Assembly: GCA_003150405.1 (NCBI GenBank)
Contig: QAMM01000009.1
Location: forward strand, 99,731 to 163,730
Source: Clostridiales bacterium
Lineage (GTDB): Bacteria > Bacillota > Clostridia > Oscillospirales > Ruminococcaceae
Direction of reading: 5' to 3'
Length of the DNA stretch: 64,000 nt
Notes under the pieces: model-generated
What the model saw: only the letters and a program-made list of their open reading frames with translations
Told to the model about the DNA's origin: nothing
Database searches by the model: none
Made by a program: the position numbers and the translations under genes
Shown: piece after piece, positions 36,090 through 45,350 of the stretch
Numbering within the stretch: the stretch's first letter is position 1
Layout: every line of letters begins with the position of its first letter

Positions 36090-36347
36090 ATGCCGAACAT
36101 TAAATCTGCGAAAAAAAGAGTGAAGGTCATTAAAGCCAAAACCCTGAGAAACAAAGCAGTAAAGTCGAACCTCAAAACTGTTTTGAAGAAAGCTGATGTT
36201 GCTGCTGCGGGTAACTCCGCTGACAAAGAAGCTGCAATCCGCCTTGCCATCAAAAAGGTTGATCAGGCTTGTGCAAAAGGCTTGCTTCATAAAAATACCG
36301 CATCCAGAAAGAAATCTCAGCTTGCACGCAAATTGAAAAACGCATAA
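36090..36347 (+). CDS. rpsT: 30S ribosomal protein S20
   Basis: 85-aa basic protein of the small ribosomal subunit, binding 16S rRNA near its 5' end. It begins MPNIKSAKKRVKV and is rich in Lys and Ala as usual. ATG at 36090 has GGAGGAGGT upstream; the longer frame from 36063 is not used. Transcribed away from gpr; rpsT beside gpr is a common Firmicutes arrangement. Confidence 0.97.
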   Translation: MPNIKSAKKRVKVIKAKTLRNKAVKSNLKTVLKKADVAAAGNSADKEAAIRLAIKKVDQACAKGLLHKNTASRKKSQLARKLKNA

Positions 36348-36402
36348 GGATGCAGTTGTTACCGGTTCGCCACCTCTCAGAGCCGTTTAACAAAACAAGT
36401 AA

Positions 36403-36429
36403 GGGCGCATGCTTTTCGCATGTGCTCTT
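36403..36429 (+). terminator. Terminator after rpsT
   Basis: 10-bp stem (36403-36412 with 36418-36427, with G-T pairs), TTTTC loop and TTTTTC tail, 55 nt past the stop. The rest of the 235-nt gap to the methyltransferase is AT-rich without other visible features. Confidence 0.75.
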
Positions 36430-36582
36430 TTTCTATCCGGAAATTTACTTTTTGTATAATTTTTAATTTTACTTCTATTTGTTGAAATGTTTCTTTTCTG
36501 TTTGCATCATTTAACCGTTGCAGTTATCATAGTACGTACTGTATAAGCAAGGGATATCCCTTTTAAATGCAAGGAGAATTTT

Positions 36583-37317
36583 ATGAAAGAAAACAAATAT
36601 AACAATCCCAGATTTTTTGAAAAATACAGCCGGATGGGCCGTTCCCAAGAGGGCTTGGAAGGTGCGGGTGAATGGCATGTCCTTAAAAAGATGCTCCTGG
36701 AGTTTTCTGGGAAACGTGTACTGGACCTCGGCTGCGGCTTTGGCTGGCATTGCCGTTATGCGCTGGAACACGGAGCGGCTATAACGTTCGGGATCGATAT
36801 ATCCGAACGAATGCTGGCACGCGCCAGAGAAATGACCTGTTCCGACAAAGCGTTTTATCGATGCCAGCCGATTGAGGATTATGCATACCCGGAAAATACC
36901 TTTGATGTGGTTCTGAGTTCTCTGGCCTTTCATTATGTTGAATCTTTTGAAGAAATCTGCGAGAAGGTAAACCGCACCCTTGTTCCCGGCGGGGATTTTA
37001 TTTTCTCGGTGGAACATCCGGTCTTTACCGCTTATGGCTCACAAGACTGGATTTACGACCAAAAGGGGAATATTCTGCACTGGCCGGTGGACCACTATTT
37101 TACCGAAGGTCGGCGGGAAGCTGTTTTTCTTGGGGAACCGGTTACCAAATACCATAAAACCCTGACCACCTACCTGAACGGCCTGCTGCGCTCTGGATTT
37201 GAAATCCGTCAAGTGATTGAACCGATGCCGGAGGAATCCATGCTGGATACCATACCCGGCATGCGGGAGGAGCTGCGCCGCCCCATGATGCTGCTGGTTT
37301 CCGCACGAAAAAAGTGA
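36583..37317 (+). CDS. Class I SAM-dependent methyltransferase
   Basis: 244-aa soluble enzyme with the SAM-binding motif VLDLGCGFGWHC (about residues 46-57), the acidic motif (FGIDISERML) and post-motif LVPGGDFIFSVEHP. It belongs to the large Methyltransf_11/25 type group; the substrate cannot be told. Start ATG has AAGGAG upstream. Single gene between rpsT and an unknown secreted protein. Confidence 0.87.
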   Translation: MKENKYNNPRFFEKYSRMGRSQEGLEGAGEWHVLKKMLLEFSGKRVLDLGCGFGWHCRYALEHGAAITFGIDISERMLARAREMTCSDKAFYRCQPIEDYAYPENTFDVVLSSLAFHYVESFEEICEKVNRTLVPGGDFIFSVEHPVFTAYGSQDWIYDQKGNILHWPVDHYFTEGRREAVFLGEPVTKYHKTLTTYLNGLLRSGFEIRQVIEPMPEESMLDTIPGMREELRRPMMLLVSARKK

Positions 37318-37576
37318 TGTACGAGCGATAAAGCAGTCTCCGTTGCCTTGCAACCACCGTTTCCCATCCAAAATTCAAACAAATTGCACCGTTATAAGGC
37401 TGCTTTTCCCCAACCATTTGATTGATTCTGATATTCGTTTGTAATCGTTCTACAGGAAAACGCAAATCACCTGGAACAAGGTTGACATAGCACTCTTTTA
37501 AGATTATAGTGAAAATAGTCACAGTGCTTCGAAGAATTGGCTGAATCCAGCCTTTGTCAAGCGGAGGGGGAAGAAT

Positions 37577-38362
37577 ATGAACCATAAAAAAATGAAAGCC
37601 GCCCTGCTCGGTGTATTCCTTACTGCGGCGCTTGGCCTCTCCATCTATACTGTGCAGACGAGTCCTTCCGACGGGCAATCCAGTGAGTCGGCAAATCCAT
37701 TTCCCCGCCCTGGGACGGAAAGCGAAAACAATTCATTTGAGCCGGAACCATATCCAACCGTTCCTCTCTCCCGGCTTGCGGAATATTACGAGAGCCAGCT
37801 TGATCCGGATATCCCCAAAATTGAGGTTACTACCCATATTTACGGCGACGGATTTGCCAGCATTCAGAAATTGCCGTATGACGCTTATCTGCGCGCAGAC
37901 AAGGAAGAAACCGAAACCGACCGGAACAAGACCTGGTTTGTGGATTTGATGAACAATTTCCAGTCGCTTCCGGTTTTGTATGACGGGTATGTGATAGACA
38001 CAGAAATCCCTTCCCGCCTGACCATTCGGTTTGAACAGCTGCCCACGGGAGAAATTGTCATTAAGGACTACGGCATTTCAAGTGTATATGGCATTGCCCA
38101 TGAGGCAAACGGTATGGGGCCGGAAGCGGTGGGCTACATCCACACGTTTGAAGCCGCGCAGGAACTGGAATTCGATTTGTGGTTATACGATCAAATTCGT
38201 TTGAGTTCGGAGCCTCCTCCAATGCGGGGCTTGCGGATCGAATGTGAAATTGACGGCAAACAGGTGGAATATGATATTCTATTTCAAACCGGTTATAGGG
38301 GCATTGGCTATGTTCCTTTTTACAGGGATGATCTTTCCCACCTCACGCCGTTGGAGGGATAG
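37577..38362 (+). CDS. Uncharacterised secreted or membrane-anchored protein, 261 aa
   Basis: N-terminal signal or anchor (about residues 7-27; no lipobox Cys), a Ser/Pro/Glu-rich linker to about residue 60, then a beta-rich domain of about 200 residues without cysteines. ATG at 37577 follows GGAGGGGGAAG. The upstream 259 nt hold no recognised feature. No family recognised; it converges with mfd across a shared terminator. Confidence 0.72.
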   Translation: MNHKKMKAALLGVFLTAALGLSIYTVQTSPSDGQSSESANPFPRPGTESENNSFEPEPYPTVPLSRLAEYYESQLDPDIPKIEVTTHIYGDGFASIQKLPYDAYLRADKEETETDRNKTWFVDLMNNFQSLPVLYDGYVIDTEIPSRLTIRFEQLPTGEIVIKDYGISSVYGIAHEANGMGPEAVGYIHTFEAAQELEFDLWLYDQIRLSSEPPPMRGLRIECEIDGKQVEYDILFQTGYRGIGYVPFYRDDLSHLTPLEG

Positions 38363-38413
38363 CCGAATAGAACCATGCTGCTCAACGCAAACGCAATTAG
38401 AAAAAGAATCAAC

Positions 38414-38442
38414 AAAAGCCCCCAGTACGGCCGGGGGCTTTT
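38414..38442. terminator. Bidirectional terminator between the secreted protein and mfd
   Basis: 10-bp stem (38414-38423 with 38433-38442) with A tract before and T tract after on both strands; serves both convergent genes. Confidence 0.8.
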
Positions 38443-38444
38443 TA

Positions 38445-41400
38445 TTACTGTGTGTCCTGTTGTTTTTCCGCGGTGCTCGCCTCACTCCAAACGCCGAGCA
38501 CCTCGCGCATCACCTCAACCGGGCCTGCATCCTTCATCTTGACCGAAAGGTAGGGTTTAGCACCTGCGTTGACCATCACCCGGCCCTTAAGAGCGGCGAC
38601 AAGCTGCGCCGCAAGTTCCATATTCAGGTGTTCCGGATAAAACAGCAAATTTCCGCCTTTCTGACTGATTTCACTGATGCCGAACTGTGACGCCGTATTG
38701 CGCAGCAGCGCCACATCGACCAGGCCCTTGACCGCCTCCGGCGGCTCGCCAAACCGGTCGATGAGCTCATCCAGCACGTCGAACGCGTCGTCCTCGGATT
38801 TGACCGACGCAATCTTGCGGTAAACATCGATGCGCTGGGACAGGCTTTCAATGTACCGCTCCGGAATATGCGCCTCGATCTGAATATCAACCAGGCATTC
38901 CTCAGCGGCAAGCTGCGGCTTCTCGCCCTTGTGCTCGCTGATGGCGTCGGACAGCAGACGCAGGTACATGTCGTACCCGACCGCCTCCATGTGTCCGTGT
39001 TGGCGGGAACCCAAAATATTGCCTGCCCCACGGATTTCCAGATCGCGCAGCGCAATGCGGAACCCGGAACCGAACTGGGTGAACTCCCGGATGGCGGACA
39101 GCCGCTTGGTTGCAACCTCCGAGAGAACCTTGCCGCGCCGGAAGGTGAAGTAAGCAAACGCACGGCGGTTGGAACGGCCGATCCGTCCGCGGAGCTGATA
39201 GAGCTGGGAAAGCCCCATGTTATCCGCGTCGTCAATAATGAGGGTGTTGACGTTCGCCACATCCACACCAGTTTCAATGATGGTGGTGCAGACCAGAACA
39301 TCAATTTCCTGCTCCATGAGCTGACGCCAGATTTCAGAGAGTTCCTCCTCAGCCATCCGCCCGTGAGCGATGCCGATGCGCACGTCCGGAATGCGCTCCT
39401 GAATCCGCGCCGCACAGCTCCGGATACTGTCAATGCGATTGTGAATATAGTAAACCTGGCCGCCGCGCCGCAGTTCCCGGCGGATGGCATCGCAGATGAC
39501 GCCCATGTCATGCTCAATGACATAGGTCTGCACTGGATGGCGGTCCTGCGGCGGCTCGTCGATAACCGACATGTCGCGGATGCCGGACATCGCCATGTTC
39601 AGGGTGCGGGGGATCGGGGTTGCAGACAGGGTGAGCATATCCACTCCGCGGAACATCTCCTTGAACTTCTCCTTGTGGGCAACGCCGAAGCGCTGTTCCT
39701 CATCCACAATGGCTAGCCCGAGCGACTTGAACTCAATGTCCTTCTGCACCAGCCGGTGGGTGCCGACTACAATATCTACCTCGCCGGTCTTGAGCTTTTT
39801 CACCGTTTCCCGCTGCTGCTTGGGGGAACGGAACCGGGAGAGCAGTTCGATGTTTGCCGGAACCCCCTCAAACCGCTTGAGGATGTTCTGGTAATGCTGC
39901 CATGCGAGGATGGTAGTCGGGCAGAGGATGGCACACTGTTTCCCGTCCTCGATGCACTTGAAAGCAGCGCGCAGGGCGACCTCGGTTTTACCGAAGCCGA
40001 CGTCGCCGCAGAGCAGGCGCTCCATCGGCACCGGTTTTTCCATATCCGCCTTGATTTCGGCAGCACAGCGGAGCTGGTCGTCGGTTTCCTCGTAATCGAA
40101 CCGCTCCTCGAACTCGCGCTGCCACTCGTCGTCCTCCGGGAAGGCATGGCCTTTGACCTTCATCCGTTCGGCATAGAGGCGGATGAGTTCGTCCGCCATC
40201 TCGTCCACCGCTTTTTTGACCCGCGCGCGGGTCTTCTGCCATTCGCCGGAATTGAGACGGTTAAGCTTGATTTTGCCGTCGTCCTTCGGCCCGATGTATT
40301 TGGAAACCAGGTCGAGCTGGGTGACCGGGACGTATAAAGTATCTGCCCCGGCATATTGGATTTTAATGTAATCCTTGACAATACCATGCAGATCCAGCTT
40401 GTGGATGCCGTCGAAGATGCCAATGCCATGGGTGACGTGAACCACCGCGTCGCCTATATTGAGGTCACTCAACGAACGAATTTCTTCTCCCTTGCGTTTT
40501 TTAAACCGCTTTTTGGAGGCCACGCCCGGCTTGACACTGGTGACGACCGCCAGCTTGATTTCCGGGTACTCAAATCCCGAGGAGAGCTTGTTTTCCAGCA
40601 CAAACACCTTGCGGTAGATAATGTCCTTGACGTCCTTGGTGTAATCGGCAGGCAAGCCGTGTTTGCGCAGATCAGCAGCAAGGGTCGCCGCCGCCTTAGC
40701 GGTTCCGGCGAGCACCACACAGCAATATCCCTGCGCAACAAGGGCGGACAAATCCTCCGCCAACAGTTTCAGTTCGCCGCCCCAGGCTGAGGTCTGCACA
40801 GCAGTCGCGGTGATGAGCTCCTTCAGCCGCAATTCGTTGCCCTGGGCAAAGGTGTCAAGGTAAACCGTGCGGTTCTCCTGCAAAATGTCATTCATCCGGG
40901 AGAAGTCCATGCAGAAGGTGTCAAAGCCCTTGCAGAGCTCCCCCTCCTCCAACAGAATTTTAATATCCTCATGGTGGGTCGCGAGGAACCCGCGGGCGCG
41001 CTCTCGCACCGCAACGTACTCGCTCACAAAAATGAGCGGCTTATCAAAGTAGTCGAGCAAAGTCGCGGGCTGTTCATACACCGCGCCAATGTATTTGTCA
41101 TACGAGGACAGCTCCAACCCGGATTTTAAGCGTTCCGCATCCATCCCGAATTTCGCGGCCACCGCGCTGTCTTTTTTAAGATGCTTAAGGGTTTCCTCGA
41201 TAAGCTGGACCAGCGCCTCCGGAGATTCGGCTAGTACCTCGTAGGCAGGGGTAATCCGCACCTCTTTTATTGTGTCCACCCTGCGCTGGGTGTCAAGCTC
41301 AAACACCGAAATGGTGTCGATTTCATCTCCCCACAGCTCAATGCGAACCGGGGATGGCAGGTCGGGCGGGAACAGGTCGACAATGCCGCCGCGCACCGAA

Positions 41401-41918
41401 AACTGCGAGGTGCCGTCTACCTGATCGCGCCGTACATAGCCCGCGCGAACCAGCGTTTTCACAATCTCCGCCAATTCAATCTGCTGGCCGGGCCTCAGCT
41501 TTACGCTCCGGCGCGCCAGCTCCTCCGGCGGAATGGTATATTGCAGCAGCGCGTCGATGCTGCAGCAGACCACCCGGCACCCGCCCCGCATGATGCGGGA
41601 GAGCACCCCCAGACGCTGCTGCTCGTATTCATGTGATACGCCTTCAATGCTGCGAAAGACAAAATCCTTTGCCGGGTACAGAACCGCCGCTTCTTCTCTG
41701 AGCATGGCGTTAATATCCTCGCAAAAACGGCGAGCGGTAAGCTCATCGTCGGTGACAACCAGACAGGGGCCATATGCCTCAGCCGCGGCGGCGACCAGAT
41801 TGGCCTTGTGCACGGTCGAAAAGCCCACCGCCATTGCAGGCAGCGAGCGGGATTGAATCGCTTGATTGATGCGGATAAACGGATCGTACTTTTCAAGAAG
41901 GTTTGTAAAGAGCTTCAT
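38445..41918 (-). CDS. mfd: Transcription-repair coupling factor Mfd
   Basis: 1157-aa ATP-driven translocase that displaces stalled RNA polymerase and recruits UvrA. Domain order: UvrB-like N-terminal region, RNA-polymerase-interacting domain (about residues 490-560), helicase core with GDVGFGKTEVALRA (Walker A), IVDEEQRFG (motif II) and QLRGRIGRSNRRAFAYF (motif VI), then the C-terminal regulatory domain. Length is normal. Start ATG has AAAGGAA 9 nt upstream. First genes upstream are pth, prs and glmU on the same strand, a common Firmicutes order. Confidence 0.97.
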   Translation of the reverse strand: MKLFTNLLEKYDPFIRINQAIQSRSLPAMAVGFSTVHKANLVAAAAEAYGPCLVVTDDELTARRFCEDINAMLREEAAVLYPAKDFVFRSIEGVSHEYEQQRLGVLSRIMRGGCRVVCCSIDALLQYTIPPEELARRSVKLRPGQQIELAEIVKTLVRAGYVRRDQVDGTSQFSVRGGIVDLFPPDLPSPVRIELWGDEIDTISVFELDTQRRVDTIKEVRITPAYEVLAESPEALVQLIEETLKHLKKDSAVAAKFGMDAERLKSGLELSSYDKYIGAVYEQPATLLDYFDKPLIFVSEYVAVRERARGFLATHHEDIKILLEEGELCKGFDTFCMDFSRMNDILQENRTVYLDTFAQGNELRLKELITATAVQTSAWGGELKLLAEDLSALVAQGYCCVVLAGTAKAAATLAADLRKHGLPADYTKDVKDIIYRKVFVLENKLSSGFEYPEIKLAVVTSVKPGVASKKRFKKRKGEEIRSLSDLNIGDAVVHVTHGIGIFDGIHKLDLHGIVKDYIKIQYAGADTLYVPVTQLDLVSKYIGPKDDGKIKLNRLNSGEWQKTRARVKKAVDEMADELIRLYAERMKVKGHAFPEDDEWQREFEERFDYEETDDQLRCAAEIKADMEKPVPMERLLCGDVGFGKTEVALRAAFKCIEDGKQCAILCPTTILAWQHYQNILKRFEGVPANIELLSRFRSPKQQRETVKKLKTGEVDIVVGTHRLVQKDIEFKSLGLAIVDEEQRFGVAHKEKFKEMFRGVDMLTLSATPIPRTLNMAMSGIRDMSVIDEPPQDRHPVQTYVIEHDMGVICDAIRRELRRGGQVYYIHNRIDSIRSCAARIQERIPDVRIGIAHGRMAEEELSEIWRQLMEQEIDVLVCTTIIETGVDVANVNTLIIDDADNMGLSQLYQLRGRIGRSNRRAFAYFTFRRGKVLSEVATKRLSAIREFTQFGSGFRIALRDLEIRGAGNILGSRQHGHMEAVGYDMYLRLLSDAISEHKGEKPQLAAEECLVDIQIEAHIPERYIESLSQRIDVYRKIASVKSEDDAFDVLDELIDRFGEPPEAVKGLVDVALLRNTASQFGISEISQKGGNLLFYPEHLNMELAAQLVAALKGRVMVNAGAKPYLSVKMKDAGPVEVMREVLGVWSEASTAEKQQDTQ

Positions 41919-41935
41919 CGGTTTCGTTCCTTTGC

Positions 41936-42550
41936 TTACCGGCTGAAGCGGTTCATCGCTTCGTCGATTTTATCTTCTACCAGCAGGGATATGATTTCCG
42001 GGCAAGTTTCATACACCTGTTCCATCTGTTTCTGCTGTTCCGGGGAAAACGCGGAGAGAACCCAATCGGCCAAATTATAATCCGGACGGGGTTTTGCGCC
42101 AACGCCGAGCTTCACCCGTGGAAAATTATCAGAACCCAGGTGCTCGATAATGCTTTTAATACCGTTGTGCCCCCCAGCGCTCCCCTTACGGCGGATACGC
42201 AGCTTGCCGGGCGGGAGTGAAATATCGTCAAATAGAACAATAATCCTTTCCGGCGGGATTTTGTAAAACCGCGCGGCCTCACCAACCGCTTCCCCGCTCA
42301 AATTCATAAAGGTCTGCGGCTTCATAAACAGGCAGCGTTTGCCGGCCACTGTGCCGTCCGCCACCTCAGCCTGAAACTTTTTCTGACGCAGTTCAAGGCG
42401 GTTTGCTGCAAGGACGGCGTCCATTGCGCAGAATCCAGCGTTGTGGCGGGTCTTTTTATACTTGGAGCCGGGATTTCCTAATCCAACCACCAGGTATTCA
42501 ATATTTCCGCACTGATGTGAAATTTGTGCAAACAGGTCGAAGATACTCAT
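41936..42550 (-). CDS. pth: Peptidyl-tRNA hydrolase
   Basis: 204-aa enzyme that frees tRNA from dropped-off peptidyl-tRNA. Visible motifs: LVVGLGNPGSKYKKTRHNAG (catalytic His), FMKPQTFMNLSG and VLFDDISLPPGKLRIRRKGS. It has an N-terminal extension of about 18 residues before the usual start. ATG at 42550 has GGAGGAA upstream. Ends 17 nt before the mfd start, so translation of both is linked. Confidence 0.95.
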   Translation of the reverse strand: MSIFDLFAQISHQCGNIEYLVVGLGNPGSKYKKTRHNAGFCAMDAVLAANRLELRQKKFQAEVADGTVAGKRCLFMKPQTFMNLSGEAVGEAARFYKIPPERIIVLFDDISLPPGKLRIRRKGSAGGHNGIKSIIEHLGSDNFPRVKLGVGAKPRPDYNLADWVLSAFSPEQQKQMEQVYETCPEIISLLVEDKIDEAMNRFSR

Positions 42551-42577
42551 ATTTCCTCCTAAAACGGATTGCAAGCC

Positions 42578-42642
42578 AGCAAAACCCGCAAAAGCGAAGG
42601 AGGCACCTCACCGGTTTATCCTTTTCTTTTGCAGGCTTTGCT
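42578..42642. other. Long imperfect hairpin between prs and pth
   Basis: Arms of 24 nt (42578-42601 and 42619-42642) pair at about 20 positions, several others being G-T; the loop contains another short stem (GAGGTGCCTC). No T tract, so probably not a terminator; it may be an RNA processing or stability element between prs and pth. Confidence 0.4.
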
Positions 42643-42675
42643 CAGTATGTATCCAATTTAATGCTATATCCCCAT

Positions 42676-43635
42676 CTAGATAAAGAGCGGCGAAACCGGT
42701 TTATCCAGATAAATGCGCTCAATGGCTTCGGCAAAGACCGGCGCCACTGGGAGCTGCTTAATTTTATCGAGTTTCTTTTCCTCCGGCAGCTCAATAGTGT
42801 CAAGAAAAACAAGTTCCTTGATAGGGCTTTCCGCAATCCGCTCAATGGCGGGGCCGGAAAGTACACCATGGGTCGCACAGGCGTACACTTCTTTTGCGCC
42901 GCCCTTTTCTATAATGGCCTTGGCGGCGTTGCAGAGGGTGCCCGCAGTGTCAATCATATCGTCCACCAAAATAACCCGTTTGCCCCGCACCTCGCCGATA
43001 ATGTTCATCACTTCTGAAACATTGGCGCGCTGACGGCGCTTGTCAATGATGGCAAGCGGGGCATCAAACCGTGAAGCAAAGTTGCGCGCACGGGTAACCG
43101 AACCCAAATCTGGCGAAACAATGACAATGTCCTCCTTGCTGTCCTTAAACTTCTCATTGTAATAGGGAAGCAGAATCGGAACACCGAGCAGATGATCCAC
43201 CGGGATGTTAAAAAAGCCCTGAAGCTGTGCAGCGTGCAGATCCATGGTAAGGACGCGGTCCGCACCCGCCGTTGTAATGAGATCTGCCACCAGCTTGGCG
43301 GAGATCGGGTCGCGCGCCTTGGCTTTGCGATCCTGCCGGGCATAGCCGAAATACGGGATCACCGCCGTGATCCGCCCTGCTGACGCGCGCTTGAACGCAT
43401 CGATCATCAGCAGAAGCTCCATCAAATTCTGATTAACCGGCGAGCTGGTCGACTGAACGACGAACACATCCGATCCACGCACCGATTCAAAGATGGAAAC
43501 CGAAATTTCGCCGTCACTGAATGCTGTGACATCGCTTTTGCCAATAGGCAGACCCAGCTCACGCGCAATTTCGTATGCAACCTTCGGGTTGGAATTTGCA
43601 GTAAAGATTTTAATATCCTTGCCATGTAAATTCAT
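42676..43635 (-). CDS. prs: Ribose-phosphate pyrophosphokinase (PRPP synthase)
   Basis: 319-aa enzyme that makes PRPP from ribose-5-phosphate and ATP for nucleotide, His and Trp synthesis. Signature motifs are present: [20 protein letters not shown], the flexible loop [19 protein letters not shown] and the PRPP site [14 protein letters not shown]. Start ATG has AGGGAG upstream. Follows glmU by 36 nt, as in many Firmicutes. Confidence 0.97.
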   Translation of the reverse strand: MNLHGKDIKIFTANSNPKVAYEIARELGLPIGKSDVTAFSDGEISVSIFESVRGSDVFVVQSTSSPVNQNLMELLLMIDAFKRASAGRITAVIPYFGYARQDRKAKARDPISAKLVADLITTAGADRVLTMDLHAAQLQGFFNIPVDHLLGVPILLPYYNEKFKDSKEDIVIVSPDLGSVTRARNFASRFDAPLAIIDKRRQRANVSEVMNIIGEVRGKRVILVDDMIDTAGTLCNAAKAIIEKGGAKEVYACATHGVLSGPAIERIAESPIKELVFLDTIELPEEKKLDKIKQLPVAPVFAEAIERIYLDKPVSPLFI

Positions 43636-43671
43636 GTTATACTCCCTTCGCCTGTACTGCCATACGGCCGT

Positions 43672-45054
43672 TTAGCGTTCCTTCTTATTCCGCAGTTTCC
43701 GGTAAGCGTAATCTTTAATCATCACCTGATCGGCCCGCTCTACCGCGAGCGCACCGTCCGGTACATCCTTGGTAATGGTGGAACCGGCTCCGGTATACGC
43801 TGTATTGCCGATTTTGACCGGCGCCACAAGGTTTGTATTACAGCCAATAAAAGCGTGGTCGCCAATGGTCGTACGCATTTTGTTCACGCCGTCATAATTA
43901 ACCGTGACAACGCCGCAGCCGAAGTTGACGTGACTGCCAACATCGCTGTCCCCCACATAGGTCAGGTGGGCAATCGCGGTATGACTGCCGACGACAGAAT
44001 TTTTGACCTCGACAAAATCGCCGATTTTCACGCCGGAATGGATTTCGCTGTTCGGCCGGATGTGGACGAACGGCCCCATTTTCACCTGACTGTGGATAAC
44101 GCAGTCATACGCCTGCACATAATTGAGCCGGGTTTCATCGCCGACCCTTGCATTTTCCAAAAGACATCCCGGCCCAATTTCGCAGTTGGCGCCAACAGCA
44201 GTCCTTCCCTTTAAAATGGTATTGGGCAGGATCACCGTGCCCGGCTCAATGGTAACATCCGGCCCGATCATCACACCGTCGGTTGAAACAAAGCCCACAC
44301 CGTTTTCAAGGTGTTTGTCAATGATCCGCTCTGTAGCAAGGCGGTTGAGGGCAAGCAGAGCCTTACGGTCGTTCGCTCCAAGAGCAACGCAGGCATTTGC
44401 CGCGCAGTAAGCGCCTGCACGTTTGCCGGCGGCAAGCAGGGCGGAAATGGTGTCGGTTAGGTAAAACTCCCCCTGGGCGTTATCGTTTTTTAAGTTCCAG
44501 AGCACCGAAAGCAGGTCGTCGGTCTTAAACCAGTACGCGCCGGAATTGATTTCGGTAATGCGCAACTGATCGTCAGTAGCATCCTTTTGTTCCACAATAC
44601 CAGAAATCCCGCTGCCCTTACGGACAATTCGGCCATATCCCTCGGGATTTTCGAGGTTTGCTGTGATAACCGTAACGCTGTTGCCCTGCCCCTCGTGCTG
44701 GGCCAGTGCGCCGCGAAGAGTCTCCGCATCCATAAAGGGAGCATCCCCGCAGAGAATAAGCAAATTGGAACCTGCATGCGCCTTTAAAAAATCCGCCGCC
44801 ATCATAACTGCATGGCCGGTACCGCGCCGTTCGGTTTGCAGAACAACCGGGTAAGCCCCGTTCAAATAATGCTCCACCTGCTCATGTTCATAGCCCGCAA
44901 CCACGCAGATTTCACCCACGCCGGAGGCCTCACACGCAGAAAGAACCCAAGACAGCATGGGTTTGAACAAAACCTCACACAGCACCTTGGGTTGTTTTGA
45001 CATCATCCGCTTGCCGTCTCCGGCAGCCAAAATGACCGCTATGGTTTCACTCAA
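43672..45054 (-). CDS. glmU: Bifunctional UDP-GlcNAc pyrophosphorylase / GlcN-1-P acetyltransferase
   Basis: 460-aa enzyme making UDP-GlcNAc for cell wall synthesis. The N-terminal nucleotidyltransferase has AVILAAGDGKRM; the C-terminal half is a left-handed beta helix with acetyltransferase motifs (SDVGSHVNFGCGVVTVNYDG). The frame is open to GTG at 45066, but TTG at 45054 has GGAG 6 nt before it and gives the usual start (M)SETIAVILAAG; the choice is uncertain by 4 codons. Confidence 0.94.
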   Translation of the reverse strand: MSETIAVILAAGDGKRMMSKQPKVLCEVLFKPMLSWVLSACEASGVGEICVVAGYEHEQVEHYLNGAYPVVLQTERRGTGHAVMMAADFLKAHAGSNLLILCGDAPFMDAETLRGALAQHEGQGNSVTVITANLENPEGYGRIVRKGSGISGIVEQKDATDDQLRITEINSGAYWFKTDDLLSVLWNLKNDNAQGEFYLTDTISALLAAGKRAGAYCAANACVALGANDRKALLALNRLATERIIDKHLENGVGFVSTDGVMIGPDVTIEPGTVILPNTILKGRTAVGANCEIGPGCLLENARVGDETRLNYVQAYDCVIHSQVKMGPFVHIRPNSEIHSGVKIGDFVEVKNSVVGSHTAIAHLTYVGDSDVGSHVNFGCGVVTVNYDGVNKMRTTIGDHAFIGCNTNLVAPVKIGNTAYTGAGSTITKDVPDGALAVERADQVMIKDYAYRKLRNKKER

Positions 45055-45225
45055 AGCGAACTCCACTCCCTTGTTATGTACTTGTAAACGCGCCGTTTTC
45101 TGTACTTATTATCTCAATTTCAGGGGCGTTTTGCAAGTCTAATTTGTCAAACTCTATAAAATACACTGATTTCAGGTTTTTTTCCAAAAAAATTTGATAA
45201 ATATATAGAAAACCCGGCGAATGTT

Positions 45226-45234
45226 TGGTATAAT
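45226..45234 (+). promoter_or_regulatory. Extended -10 promoter upstream of ppdK
   Basis: TGGTATAAT (TGn extension plus perfect TATAAT) lies 117 nt before the ppdK start in an AT-rich leader. No clear -35. The 5' leader of about 110 nt includes the weak inverted match around 45262-45325 (TTTACAAAGCC/GGCTTTGTAAA related), which may be structured. Confidence 0.6.
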
Positions 45235-45350
45235 GTGAGACGAGCCTAGAGAAACAAGGCATTACAAAACACTTTCTCGTCTTGCCTGCAAACAACCTTT
45301 GCGGGCTTGATCTGCGAGGCTTTGTAAAAAAAATTTGGAGGTAGTTGCAA

